A stretch of DNA of 64,000 nucleotides from Niebla homalea (lineage: Eukaryota > Ascomycota > Lecanoromycetes > Lecanorales > Ramalinaceae): positions 806,001 through 870,000 of the forward strand of contig JAHGAU010000016.1 of NCBI GenBank assembly GCA_019925105.1. Reading direction: 5' to 3'. Below, piece after piece: positions 35,438 through 45,324 of this stretch. The translations under genes were made by a program, and so were the position numbers. Under the pieces are notes generated by a model, which saw nothing but the letters and a program-made list of their open reading frames with translations, ran no database searches and had not been told where the DNA came from. Each line of letters begins with the position of its first letter. Within the stretch, counting starts at the first letter, position 1.

Positions 35438-36226
35438 ATGGCTTCAGCCATTGTCCTCCTCGCTCCTTCCGCCACTCACCCCGCCATCTCCATTACGGAG
35501 CCGTCCTCTCCTTCTCCCCCGCCCTCCAACACCGCTGTTGCCCGCCGTGGCTTCCTCTCTCCATCCTCCGCCCTGCGCGTCCGCTCGCGCTCCACCACTC
35601 GCCGCGCTCGCTCGCCCTCCGCCGCCCGCCGCGCCCGCACGCCTCCTGTGGCGTTGCGTCGTCTCCTGCCCGCTCCCGCCCGCACGCCTCCCAGCGCGTC
35701 GCATCCTCTCCTCCCCGCTCCCGCCGTCCCTGCTCCCGCCATCCCTGCTCCCCAACAACCACCGCACCGCCACCTCCCGCTGCCGGGGTCAAGCCCCTTA
35801 CCGGCTACCATAGCCGTTACCCCCGCAACGCGGCTCTCCGGCCCCCTCCCCGGCTCGTTCGTCTGCCCGGTCCTCTCCCACGAGGACGAGGCGCGCCTTG
35901 TGGCGGTGGTTCGCCGCCTCCCCTGGCCCCTCAACCTTGGTGCGGTTGCGGAGGAGATGGGGGGTGAAACCCCCACATACTGGTGGTGAGTGGAACTACC
36001 ACATTTTGTGACTGGCATGAATATGGATGACTAACAAGGCAACAGGGATAGAATTGTGGAGATCCGCGTCCTGGCTCCGGCCAGTTTCCAGACCGTGGCG
36101 CCCGCTGTGGGGCCATCGACGGCGGGGTGGGAGGTGGAGATGAGGAAGCGCCTTGATAGGGTGAGTTTTATTGCTTGTATCGGTCTGATATGTGAGCTGA
36201 TGACGTTTCAGCAATTTGAGAGGTAG
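35438..36226 (+). CDS. Small Ala/Pro/Arg-rich protein with SANT-like C-terminus, three exons
   Basis: Exons 35438-35985, 36046-36160 and 36212-36226 (donors both GTGAGT, acceptors AACAG and TTCAG), 225 residues. The N-terminal 150 residues are low complexity, rich in Ser, Pro, Ala and Arg. From about residue 145 comes a helical module (LSHEDEARLVAVVRRLPWPL, GAVAEEMGGETPTYWWDRI) with the same W..(I/V)A.EM pattern as the other Myb/SANT-like proteins in this window. The final exon codes only four residues before the stop. Base composition changes along the gene from very C-rich to G-rich. Function unknown; a nuclear role is inference. Confidence 0.6.
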
Positions 36227-36245
36227 ACTGGTGTCGGTTGTTTCG

Positions 36246-36506
36246 TTTTTTCGGCTTGCTGCTGCTGCTTTCGCAGCATGGATTGTTCGTTTTCTTGTTT
36301 CTCGGCTTGCGGCTGCTGCTCCGGCGGCATAGGTTGTTCGTTTTCTTGTTTCTCGGCTGCTGCTTTGCAGCATGGATTGTGTGGTTTGCTGCCTTTTCGC
36401 AGCAAGGTTCAGGCGTTTGCTGGCTGCTTTGCAGCAATAGATTGCGGTGCCGCTGCTTTTTCAGCAGCGTTATCAGTTGTGCTTGCTGGCTGCTTTGCAG
36501 CTTTTT
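36246..36506. repeat. 51-bp tandem repeat and GCTGC hairpin cluster
   Basis: Starts 20 bp after the stop codon of the gene at 35438-36226. Two clear 51-bp units (36251-36301 and 36302-36352) and a third partial one share TCGGCTTGC...GGATTGTTCGTTTTCTTG. Each unit has an inverted repeat of the form GCTGC-loop-GCAGC. Further copies of the hairpin continue to about 36506, including CGCTGCT-TTTTC-AGCAGCG near 36450-36470. In the mRNA it would be a row of short stem-loops. Confidence 0.7.
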
Positions 36507-36954
36507 CTAATGAAACAATTGAAGAGAGAACCTCAAATGTGCAAGTAACATGAGTGCTTTTTCGCTGATACATGTGGATCCACTTAGAGAACGATACCCA
36601 TATAAATATACTTATCAAACGCCACATTGAGCGTGTAAGGCCTCTATTGAATATAGATGAAGTGTTCAGAGAACAAATCTCATACAGATGTAACGCTCAA
36701 ATGAATCAGAACGTTGGAAAGCATACAGACGCCGTGAACATGGAGTTTTCAAGGAAATCGGGGCAAAGCATGAGTGGGGATGTTTCTTCTGCGGATACAT
36801 CATGACTACGGAAGGACTGCTGCAAAAGACACTACCCTTGCCAACCGTCTCCCACCTTGAACCCTCTGTGATTGTCCTCCCTTTTCCTCGCATAGCTATC
36901 GTAGCTTACAAGCTCGCCGTATCAAGGAACCTCCATCGGTCGCAGTCCGATGGT
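36507..36954. other. Between two convergent SANT-like genes
   Basis: No gene is supported. At 36933-36953 a hairpin CCATCGG-TCGCAGT-CCGATGG (7-bp stem) sits directly after the stop codon of the minus-strand gene that ends at 36955. Confidence 0.5.
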
Positions 36955-37794
36955 CTAGACACCACCCTCCAAACCCTGGAAGAAATCCTCCTCAGCACCA
37001 TTGTAGGACTGTTTGACTTTCCCACTACCACTAGCACCGTCCAGCCAGTCCATGCTGTTAGGTGCCCCGCGACTTTCCTCTAAGCTTGTTTGACTTGCTC
37101 CAATACCCATTGGGCCGAAGCTGGTGTCTCCAGTACCCGGTTCAGACTTGATACTAGTGGCAAAGCTGCTGACCAGTCCATTGCCGTTACCATTTGCAGT
37201 GTTCCCATTGCCATTTTTCTTTAGCGGACTCTTGCCAATACGACCAGTGACCACTTTGTCTCCCTTCTCTTTCTTGGGTGTGACCTTGCTGTTTGAGTCA
37301 TCACGCTTGCGAGGTGTGGTTGCAACGCCACCGGAAGCAGGTCCGGAGCCGCGTGCACGACCGAGAGGGGCGCGAGCGCCAGAATCAATCTCGTCGTGGA
37401 GAACTTTGGCGACTTTCTTGAAATTGCGAAAACGCCCCTCAATGGCGTCGTAGGTCGCTCCATTTCCGTAGTAGGAGGCGATGAGGGCATAGTTGAAGGG
37501 CTATTCACAAAAACCGGTGGTCAGTGAACATGTAAGGCGATGGTGGAGAGCTCGACATTTGTTTGGAGAGCCATTGCATAGACAGCTTGCTTCCAGAGAA
37601 GGGATGAGAGAGCACATAGAGATGAGGATGCAGTGGGGAAGTGTGCGGACAAAGGCCGGAAGCTATGCGTGGACTGAAAACGGGTTGTGGATGCTGTTGC
37701 ATGGGTGAGAGAGACTCACCTTCATTCCGTTGGCCGCTAGCATGGCGGCAAAAAGGCGATTGTAAGCCTCGGGATCCTTCCAGTCGATAGGCAT
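36955..37794 (-). CDS. Myb/SANT-like fungal protein with basic tail
   Basis: Exons 37720-37794 and 36955-37500 on the minus strand (donor GTGAGT, acceptor GAATAG), 206 residues. The first 65 residues form the module: MPIDWKDPEAYNRLFAAMLA, then FNYALIASYYGNGATYDAIE and GRFRNFKKVAKVL. This fits the fungal pattern in which a Trp-led helix, an 'iA..yG' helix and a basic 'FR..kk.A' helix follow one another. Residues about 70-206 are Gly/Ser/Asn/Lys-rich with TPRKRDDSNSKVTPKKEKG-type basic motifs (nuclear localisation). Likely nuclear and possibly DNA binding; the target is unknown. It converges on the SANT-like gene at 35438-36226, which has the same general design. Confidence 0.72.
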
Positions 37795-39510
37795 CTTGCC
37801 TCGCCGTGTGGTTCTTTGTGGCGAGTGAGTTTGTTGGGTTTGAAAGTTTGATTGTGTGCCTTACGAGGCTTTGCTGTGCAGGATTGTCGGTAAGTGTTCC
37901 CAGTTGTCTGATTTCCGATAGAATACTTGGAAGTAGGCCTCGTGTTCTTATGGAAACTTGTCACACAAACGGCTAATGATTACCGAAGGACCAGAGACCA
38001 ATTGAACTTGTAAGGAGATCGAGAGGTTGATACGAGAGGAGTGGTCGCAGAGTGAAGTGTTAATGTTCGGGTACGAATGATGATTGGCGTAGAAATTCCT
38101 GACCTCGTAAAACCCACCGCCAAATCATGTGATCACACCCCGAGATTAAAGTACAGCTGTGCACAATCTTCTACATCAAGTCGAGGACTGCCTTCGCGTG
38201 ACGCCGCGCAACCTCCTGAAGACTTCCCCTCTGCAGATCCCTCCCCTGCCTCCTGAAGACCTTCCGTATGCAGATCCCTCTCCTGCCATGCGTTGGCCAC
38301 TTCAGAGGCTCACTGGTCTCCTTGAAGAGACAGACCCACTGCAGCACAAGTCTTCACAGTGACTCACACGGGCCCTCTCTTCCGCCATGGCGCGACATGC
38401 GTCCAAATGCCGATCATTGGCCAATCAGAATCCCCGACAGCTATAATCTTTCCCTGCAGATGCATTGCAGTGCGCCGCGCTATGCAGCTCGATCGTCTCC
38501 CAAAGCACAATTGCTGCCTGTTCCTCAGGGCAACCGTGTCACAAAGGCGAAATACGACATGTCGTCGTGCCTGCCAGATGCGCTAGACTTCCGGCATTCT
38601 ACCGGGCCAAGCACGCCGGCTTGGGGCTTCCTGTCGACCTAACGCCTTTGGGGCCTAAATAGGGGTTGGCGCAAAGCATCACATCCTTGTTCCTGCGCCT
38701 TTCAGAACTCTCTTCTCACTCCATTCGTTCCAGTCTATGCAATGCTTGCAGCCGCCTGCAGCGCTGCTGATGCTTCATTCCCTTTGAGACCTAGACCATG
38801 GTATCTTTGCAGCATGATCGATCTCCCTCTTGCTGCACGGAGGAAAGTCTCATGCGGGGCCCTGGGTCTTGCAGGTCACTAGAAGGACGCGTGAAACCGC
38901 GTAACATCGGGATTGTGCTTCGGACGCACTTTACGCGTGCTCGGGCCTTGTGCGTGCCCTCAAGTGCGTGTGAGATGATTTGGGGACCCGGGGTCTTTTG
39001 CGCGACGGTGGGAGGAAAAGGCGGTAAAGGAAAGTCATCGAGATCTGGAATGCCTGATATATCAGGCCCGTGTGCCAGTACTTCTTGAAAAAAGGAAGCA
39101 TACCTTACTCTCTATCGCGGTCCTCGTCGCGCCGCTCGCGAGGGTTAAAACCAAGCGCAGCTCGATAGAGCCAAACCAAAATGTTGGCTCGGTCAAAAAA
39201 GCATTCGACCGCCACAAAGGTGATATCCCATAGCATTGTCAGAAACGTGATACGTCTGTTGTCTATGAGTCAGCCAAAATAATGCGTGGTGTATTGCGTG
39301 TGACCAGTAAAACATACGAGGAAGATTGTCGTACTCTTTGATCTTTGAGAATCGAGGGAGACGGCGCACTGTGATGGATTTGAGAACACGGCTTATGGCA
39401 AATACAAAAAGAGCAACTCTCCCAGCGTCGCTGAGCAATTATTGGCTAAGGCAATGCAAGTCGGTATAATCAAATGCTGCTATGTGGCAACAGTACACCC
39501 AAAGATGACT
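37795..39510. other. Gene-poor tract with a short tandem duplication
   Basis: No gene is recognised. Frames at 38268-38642 and 38798-39088 (+) show no domains. The tract contains the 37-bp tandem duplication at 38212-38285. The left end is the promoter region of the minus-strand SANT-like gene. Confidence 0.4.
38212..38285. repeat. 37-bp tandem duplication
   Basis: Two adjacent 37-bp copies (38212-38248 and 38249-38285) both run from CCTCCTGAAGAC to CAGATCCCTC-CCTG with a few mismatches. No gene assignment. Confidence 0.8.
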
Positions 39511-40041
39511 TCAGAGAGACTGCCGCTGGCGAGCTTTGGCGCTAAACGCGATGATACAACTCAAAAGCGCTAGCCAGTATTGCGTCGGTATTGGTAAATT
39601 GCCATCGTAATCTAAATAAAGGCCTCCACGGTCGCAATCCTTCCTTGAAGACAAACCCTTTTTGCCAGTTGCACCGGCACTTCCGTTGTCACTCGCACGA
39701 TCTCTGCTTGCTTTCGTAATCCCCTTCTCCTTATACTCAGTCCACGACGAGAAATTCTGCATATCCCTCCTCAAATCCTTGCTTGAGTCAGTACAAATCA
39801 TTCGGACTATCGACTTGATCATGTCAGAGCACAGCCCTGGACCGTCCTTCGCATCTCCTGCCTTTGAAATCTCCACGTCATTACCACGATCTTCTTGTGG
39901 CACAGAAGGTATAATCAGCCTCTGCCTTCGGCCAGTCAGGCTCGAATCCTGCAATCTGGACGGTGGTATTCGACCAATTTCAGCAGCATAGGGACGACGT
40001 TGCCTGCAACGCTCCGCAGTACCCATCTTCACCACCATCAC
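39511..40041 (-). CDS. Hypothetical protein, 176 residues
   Basis: Uninterrupted minus-strand frame beginning MMVVKMGTAERCRQRRPYAA. The middle is charged and Ser-rich (SKDLRRDMQNFSSWTEYKEK). Near the C-terminus NLPIPTQYWLALLSCIIAFSA could be a single membrane-spanning segment, followed by a basic tail. No family is recognised and there is no supporting neighbour. It could be a chance frame or part of a spliced gene. Confidence 0.33.
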   Translation of the reverse strand: MMVVKMGTAERCRQRRPYAAEIGRIPPSRLQDSSLTGRRQRLIIPSVPQEDRGNDVEISKAGDAKDGPGLCSDMIKSIVRMICTDSSKDLRRDMQNFSSWTEYKEKGITKASRDRASDNGSAGATGKKGLSSRKDCDRGGLYLDYDGNLPIPTQYWLALLSCIIAFSAKARQRQSL

Positions 40042-41697
40042 TAGATACTGATGGCCATGATCATGACGATACAGCGCTTTCGATACATGTCTGCCCGGTT
40101 ATTTTCTTGAGAACGGCCTTGGCAAGGTAAGATAGATAATCCTTTAACAACTGAACAGGTGCTAATACATTCCTCATATAGAGCAAATGTCGATTGCCTT
40201 CGACATTCGAAGACGGCTCAGGACGGCGGAACACCACGGGACTTGCGGCGCCCGGGAATGTCGGGTAAGTCCCATTCCTTTTTTGTATACAAGATCGCCA
40301 ATCTGACGATTCTTCGAAGCGAGAAGCCGAAGCGAACCACGTCAAACAAACGCAAGGCGGCCGAAATCTCTCTTCACATCATCGACATGAGACAACCATC
40401 TACGTGCAATCTGGAGCACTCCATTTTCCAACGTCCAATCAATAACGAGGAACGTTCTACGCCAATAACGGGAGAACAACAGACAAGCAGATAGTATGAA
40501 GCACGACGCACAATCGAAGGCATTGTCCTGTCAGCACAGGGTACAGCGTCTCTGATCCGCTCGCCAACCAAACTCACAAAGCTGACGTGGAGATCGATTT
40601 GAATGAGATGGCAGCCCTCACTGCCCGGAAGACGTGGTCTCGGGGAGTTTCTTCTGGTGGCAGGACTGCGACCTCATTCAGATTGATCCTCACATCAGAT
40701 TTGTGAGATTGGCCGGAGGATTGATGAAGGAACTGAACCCTACCTTTGGCTGCTTGATCTACGATGAAGAGGGGTTGACGACAGGGAGCGGCTACATCAG
40801 GGCACGGAGCTTGGGCAAGTGGGCATCAAAGCGAAACAAGTAACAGCAACATTTGGCAGGTCTTTTTCTGAACGCCAATCGTGAAAGTTTAGCCTCACTC
40901 GTCCCTTCCGCGAATTGGTCACAACCTTGCTGCGCTAATCTAGCTAGACCCCGATCTCTTCTTCCTTGATTCTCCATCTTACTTTATGTGCTCCGTGGTC
41001 TTGATGCAACTTTGATCCATAACGTTGAGTAAGAATCAATACCTGTACATGCCTTCTGACTGTGCTCTTTTACATGCATTTTCCACGCTCCTGCAACTCA
41101 AGCATGTAATAAGACTTCTATGGTTCGATTCATTATCCCTACATGCCCTATGGCTTTCAATATCACTGCCCACTGCCCAAAGCACGCAAATTACTTGCAT
41201 CAAAGCTCTCCAAGTCTGGTTCAGTAATGGCACTTCTTTGGTCGTCGTTGGTCCTATCCTTAGACCAATCGATCATCCTACAACAACATTCAATGCTGCT
41301 ATCTGATGTGGTTGACTGAGCAGATTTTGGGCTTTTACCAGGAGAGAAAGCGAAGAGTTCGGCGATCCTGAGTACACACAGCGTGGTCGTCTGCCGTAAG
41401 AGCTTTTCAATGGGTTTTCCTGGTCCGATAAAGCTCAGAAGGATATATAGGGAGGAGGCTTACCATCGATTGGTCCGGATTATAGGCACGAAACGGTGTG
41501 TAACGCTGGTCGAGTCAAATAATGCAGTGAATTGCCGCCCCCTTTTCAATCTGAGTTCGAAGGCCAGGGTGCCACCATCATAGTAGTATTCTCATTCTTG
41601 AGTGACTGTAGCTCGTTCCTGAGTGACTGCAGATCCTGCTGCAATCAACATCTCTCCCCTTTCTTGACTCCTGGACTCCAGACTCCAGTACACCACA
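40042..41697. other. Gene-poor tract, no gene recognised
   Basis: About 1.7 kb with short frames only. The last 120 bases (about 41590-41697) are pyrimidine-rich and could act as leader for the small open frame at 41698. Confidence 0.4.
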
Positions 41698-41994
41698 ATG
41701 CCAACGCCAAGCTCCAACTCCGAAGGCCCAACGCCGAGAATGCTGCAAAAAAAACCTTCCTTCCTCCGGATTCTCTACGGTGTCCTAACCGAGCCCCCTA
41801 CCACCGGATCTTATGGCGTCCTAACCAGACCTCCTACCACCGGATCTTATGGCGTCCTAACCAGACCTCCTACCACCGGATCTTATGGCGTCCTAACCAG
41901 ACCTCCTACCACCGGATCTTATGGCGTCCTAACCGAACCTCCTACCACCGGATCTTATGGCGTCCTAACCAGACCTCCTGCCACCGGATCTTGA
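41698..41994 (+). CDS. Possible VNTR protein with 12-residue repeats
   Basis: 98-codon frame starting MPTPSSNSEGPTPRML after a pyrimidine-rich stretch and a CACCACAATG start. After residue 26 it consists of six copies of a 12-residue unit (YGVLT-E/R-PP-T/A-TGS) and stops directly after the last. The 36-bp DNA unit keeps at least two + strand frames open (the other, 41532-42206, reads RILWRPNQTSYH), so openness alone proves little. Convergent with, and abutting, the minus-strand gene at 42003-42654, whose transcript would run through the same repeats. It is either a real short repeat protein or only a minisatellite in a 3' UTR. Confidence 0.35.
   Translation: MPTPSSNSEGPTPRMLQKKPSFLRILYGVLTEPPTTGSYGVLTRPPTTGSYGVLTRPPTTGSYGVLTRPPTTGSYGVLTEPPTTGSYGVLTRPPATGS
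41776..41991. repeat. 36-bp minisatellite, six units
   Basis: Six head-to-tail 36-bp units, each beginning TA(T/C)GG(C/T)GTCCTAAC and ending CCGGATCT, with only a few substitutions between copies. A partial unit (CGGCGTCCTAACC) continues to about 42010, across the stop codon of the minus-strand gene. There are no spacers, so this is not a CRISPR array. Confidence 0.95.
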
Positions 41995-42002
41995 ACGGCG
42001 TC

Positions 42003-42654
42003 CTAACCGTCGATATTCAAGGCCGCAGCCGAATACCTCCGCCACTCCTCCTCATCATCCCAGTATGGCTCTCGCCACACTTTCTCCGCCTCTTCTACCT
42101 CCACCCACTCCATCACCACCTCCTTCGTTCCCTGCAACGGTGTTTCACAGTTAGTGACCTTCTTGCAAACACGTTGCACGAGTTGCAAGACTTCTCCCCT
42201 CACTAAACCACTGACGAAGAACAGACACTAGGAGGTTGCATACCTCCCCTTCCTCCTCAAACCCTTGTTGAGGGAACACCTCGATGTCCCCATCAACTTC
42301 CTCCCTCTTCCTCTTCCTCCCCTGCGGCGGAAGAACCACTTCGGGTTCGGCCTGAGTGGATCAGTAAGCACTCACTACTGCTGATCATAGCTTGGGAATG
42401 CCGGTGGATTGGCTCACCACCGTGGGCTCCAGCTCAAGATGGTCGTCAAATTCGACCAAATTGCCGGAATAATCCTGCGTATCCGCAGGATCTGGAGCTG
42501 TCATTCCGACGTCAGTACTGGATCGTAAGTGAAGCCGTTTGATACACGTACACGTGGTGCCAGCTTCAGCTGGCCCGCTTTCCTCTTGTGCCGGGGGGGC
42601 GGCCGGCACGGATGGGTTGGTGGTAGTGGAGGCGGAGCGTTGTGGTGAGGACAT
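42003..42654 (-). CDS. Small acidic protein with NLS-like motif, four exons
   Basis: Exons on the minus strand: 42552-42654, 42418-42497, 42244-42351 and 42003-42131, 139 residues. Donors are GTACGT, GTGAGC and GTATGC. The first intron is 54 nt (a multiple of three) with a TACTGACG branch point, so it hides inside a longer open frame. The protein starts MSSPQRSASTTTNPSVPAAP. It carries a basic QGRKRKREE motif inside an acidic context, and ends with a Trp/Glu-rich stretch (VVMEWVEVEEAEKVWREPYW). Unknown family; nuclear localisation is inferred from the basic motif. Its stop codon lies at the edge of a 36-bp minisatellite. Confidence 0.62.
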
Positions 42655-43488
42655 TGTTAGGGATGCCTATGCTTGCGAAATGGGTTAGCATGATGTTTCC
42701 ACTGTTTCAAAAAGTACCACTATCACTTCATTCGGCGTTTCATTCATGAATGATTGTATGTCGGTATATTTCTGATGGTAGGAATAATTTAGTGCGCTCA
42801 ATGTCGGCCAGAAGCTCACGGATTAGCCCACAAAGCTCTGAAAGATGCTCACTTACAGCCGAAGATGTCATAAAAAGATAGCCAAGAGCAAGAGCAAGGA
42901 AATGCAAGCAAAGGGAGCGAAATATGGGCAGGATTGTTGGTGCAATTGTTTGGCAAAAGGAGACCATCTGGCTACCAAGGCAAGCCTTCACATAGCAACC
43001 AGATAAAACAACAAACACCCGCGGGTATCGCGCCTAGTGGTATCAAATCATTTTAAACGCAATCAGAAATACAGTCCCGGCTTGTCAGATTAGTTGCTGG
43101 CATCTTTGGCTTTTTCGTACTCATTGCCAGCCCAGATTTGCCCTTTACCTACTGTTGAAGCTCCACAGCCTGATCTGTATATTATGGAGACAAATCCGAT
43201 CCAGCGCAGGATCTCAACAAAGTGACGGTAACAGACCTCATACATTGCTTCTGCAGAGGACCAAATCACTAACGGGTAATACCCAGCTCCTTCGACTATT
43301 CTTGCAAACGTCCATAAGGAAAGCAGATCTGTTCGAGCTATGGAGCAACTGGCGTGAGTCTTTACACTACCTCAGCTCTTGTATGCTAGCCAGTACGCTT
43401 TGCGGACAGAGGTTGCTTACTGACTCTTTTGTTCCTTTCAGCCTCATTGAAATCAAACTGCCCACCCGAGGGTATGATTAGCTAAGCT
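42655..43488. other. Gene-poor tract
   Basis: No gene is assigned. A + frame at 43155-43481 contains a good donor/acceptor pair (GTGAGT near 43343, TTTCAG near 43440) and might belong to the degenerate repeat locus that follows. Confidence 0.35.
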
Positions 43489-44620
43489 TTGCAATTGACC
43501 GCGCAAGAACTCGAGGATTTTCATGCGCGAGATGATGAGTCAAATATGGTAATCTCAGACGCATTCGAAAATCTAGGTCAGAAGGCACACTTGTCGGAAG
43601 GCAACCTTGGAGCCCTCAACTTGGTACCTGAGATGGGCCGTTTTAGTGCATGGATATTCGAACAGGGCCGCAATACTCTGGAAGCTGGTTTCGAGCCCTC
43701 ATCGTCTCCAGCCGACGAAGATACCGTCGCTCTAGACGGATCTCCAATGTCGGTGAGCGAGCACAACTCTACACCACATCGGAAGCCTCTCCTGGTCGCT
43801 CCATGGGCCAACTGACACCAAGTCCGGAGTTAAGGCCAAACCTCTCCATAAGCGACGTCAATCGAGGTTGAGGAATCAGTACATTCCCTCTCCCACGACG
43901 GAAGCTTTCAATACGGGTTCCAGAGTATCATACCGCATCAGCGCAAGCATCCTCCTCTGCTTTCAGCGAGCATAACTCCGCCGAATCTCTCAAGCGGAAG
44001 CAAGCTCAATACTTCACGCCTTCAGAGACCATAAGCTCTCCTGGAGGCTCCCTGGGCAGACTGACACCAAGTCCGGAGCCAAAGCCAGAACCTCTCCATA
44101 AGCGACGTCAATCGAGGTTGAGGAATCAGTACGATCCTTCTCCCACCACGGAAGCTTTCAATACCGGTGATGATAACCTCACTAGCTGTGGGCCAGCCTT
44201 TTGCAACTCGTCCCGGGGTAACACTTCACCCCTTCAGAAACCATGAGCTCTGCTGGAGGCTCCCTGGGCAAATTGACACCAAGTCCGGAGCCCAAAGCCA
44301 AAACATCTCCACAAGCGACGTACGTCGATCGGGTTCGAGGAATTAATACGTTTCCTCTCCCAGCACAGAAGCTTTCAAGACGGGTGACCATAAATAATCT
44401 CGCAAGCTGTTGCAACTCGTCCAAGTGGGCAGGATACCTCCCCAGACATCCTACCACACCCTTGAGCGATTCCATAGCCAGGGGAACTCTTCATATGACT
44501 GGGTATCCTCCCATGGACCAATTTGACGTTGGGGGGGGGATCAGAAGAGGCGTGGAAAAGATTCTGACAGAGGTCTTCGGGTCTAGATATCTAATGGAGC
44601 CCAACTATTATCAAAAATGA
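43489..44620 (+). pseudogene. Degenerate locus with three diverged copies of a coding-like unit
   Basis: Three related blocks lie in tandem: about 43754-43921, 43967-44170 and 44233-44389. Their shared core CTGACACCAAGTCCGGAG (first base C/T) starts at 43812, 44061 and 44273. In the best frame the unit reads SPGGSLGRLTPSPEPKPE, followed in copy 2 by a basic HKRRQSRLRNQY stretch. Copy 1 is shifted out of frame relative to its upstream SEHNS stretch and copy 2 ends at a stop, so no single frame spans the locus. A run of nine G lies at 44531-44539. I read it as a decaying repeat-containing gene; unrecognised introns could rescue parts of it. Family unknown. Confidence 0.45.
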
Positions 44621-45324
44621 GCGTGCTAGACCGCCTCTGCACATGTGAGATTCTGCATTGATATTTAAGAGATATGCACATCCTGCTTCTCCTTACGAAA
44701 TATCTTTCCGCCTCACATTGCTTGTCCTGTTCACAGGCTATTGGCTCTTGATATGTTCCTCGAAAAAGATCAAATACAACGCGAAAACGCCAGCTTCAGC
44801 CGTTCAAACAGTCTCACTTGCCCATCAGTGCCTTATGCTTTCTCTCTGCGCCTTCTCTATCTCGTGCTTTTCCGTCTGATCATCCCATCGCTCTTGCCGG
44901 CGGGTCTGGCAAGGATCATGGAGCCAGTCCCATCGAACGTTTGCCATGTTGATACCAAGATATTTGTTGCCGGCGACAGCGTCGAATGGGAGCTGTTATC
45001 CCGCCAGGCCTAGCGCGGCTTCTGGATCTGGCATAATAGGGCCGTTTTGCAGCTACTCCGCTAATCCTGGGATCGACGACGGTTGCTTCCTGTGAGCAAG
45101 CCGTCGGAATGTAGGATGATTGATGAAGGTCTGCGTGATCAAGCACAGTCAGTCGACGACAGGAAGCGACAACAGCATTCTTCTCTGCCCGCGAAACTTT
45201 GGGGCTGGAGTTGTTCAATGTGCAGTATCAAAATTATGCGAAGACTGACTCATGATGATTTCCTCCGATGGATTTTTCAGACACTTCAAACAATCTGAGA
45301 TGATATACCGTCTCGCGACGACAA
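44621..45324. other. Intergenic tract, nothing recognised
   Basis: Short frames only. The right end is the 3' flank of the minus-strand ankyrin gene. Confidence 0.45.

Noticed and set aside
39925..39960. CAGG-CTCGAAT-CCTG resembling a tRNA T-arm
   Set aside because: No acceptor, D-arm or anticodon stem can be placed around it, and it lies in another open frame.
41776..41991. Regular 36-bp repeats resembling a CRISPR array in unit length
   Set aside because: Units are directly adjacent with no unique spacers, and the genome is fungal; this is a minisatellite.
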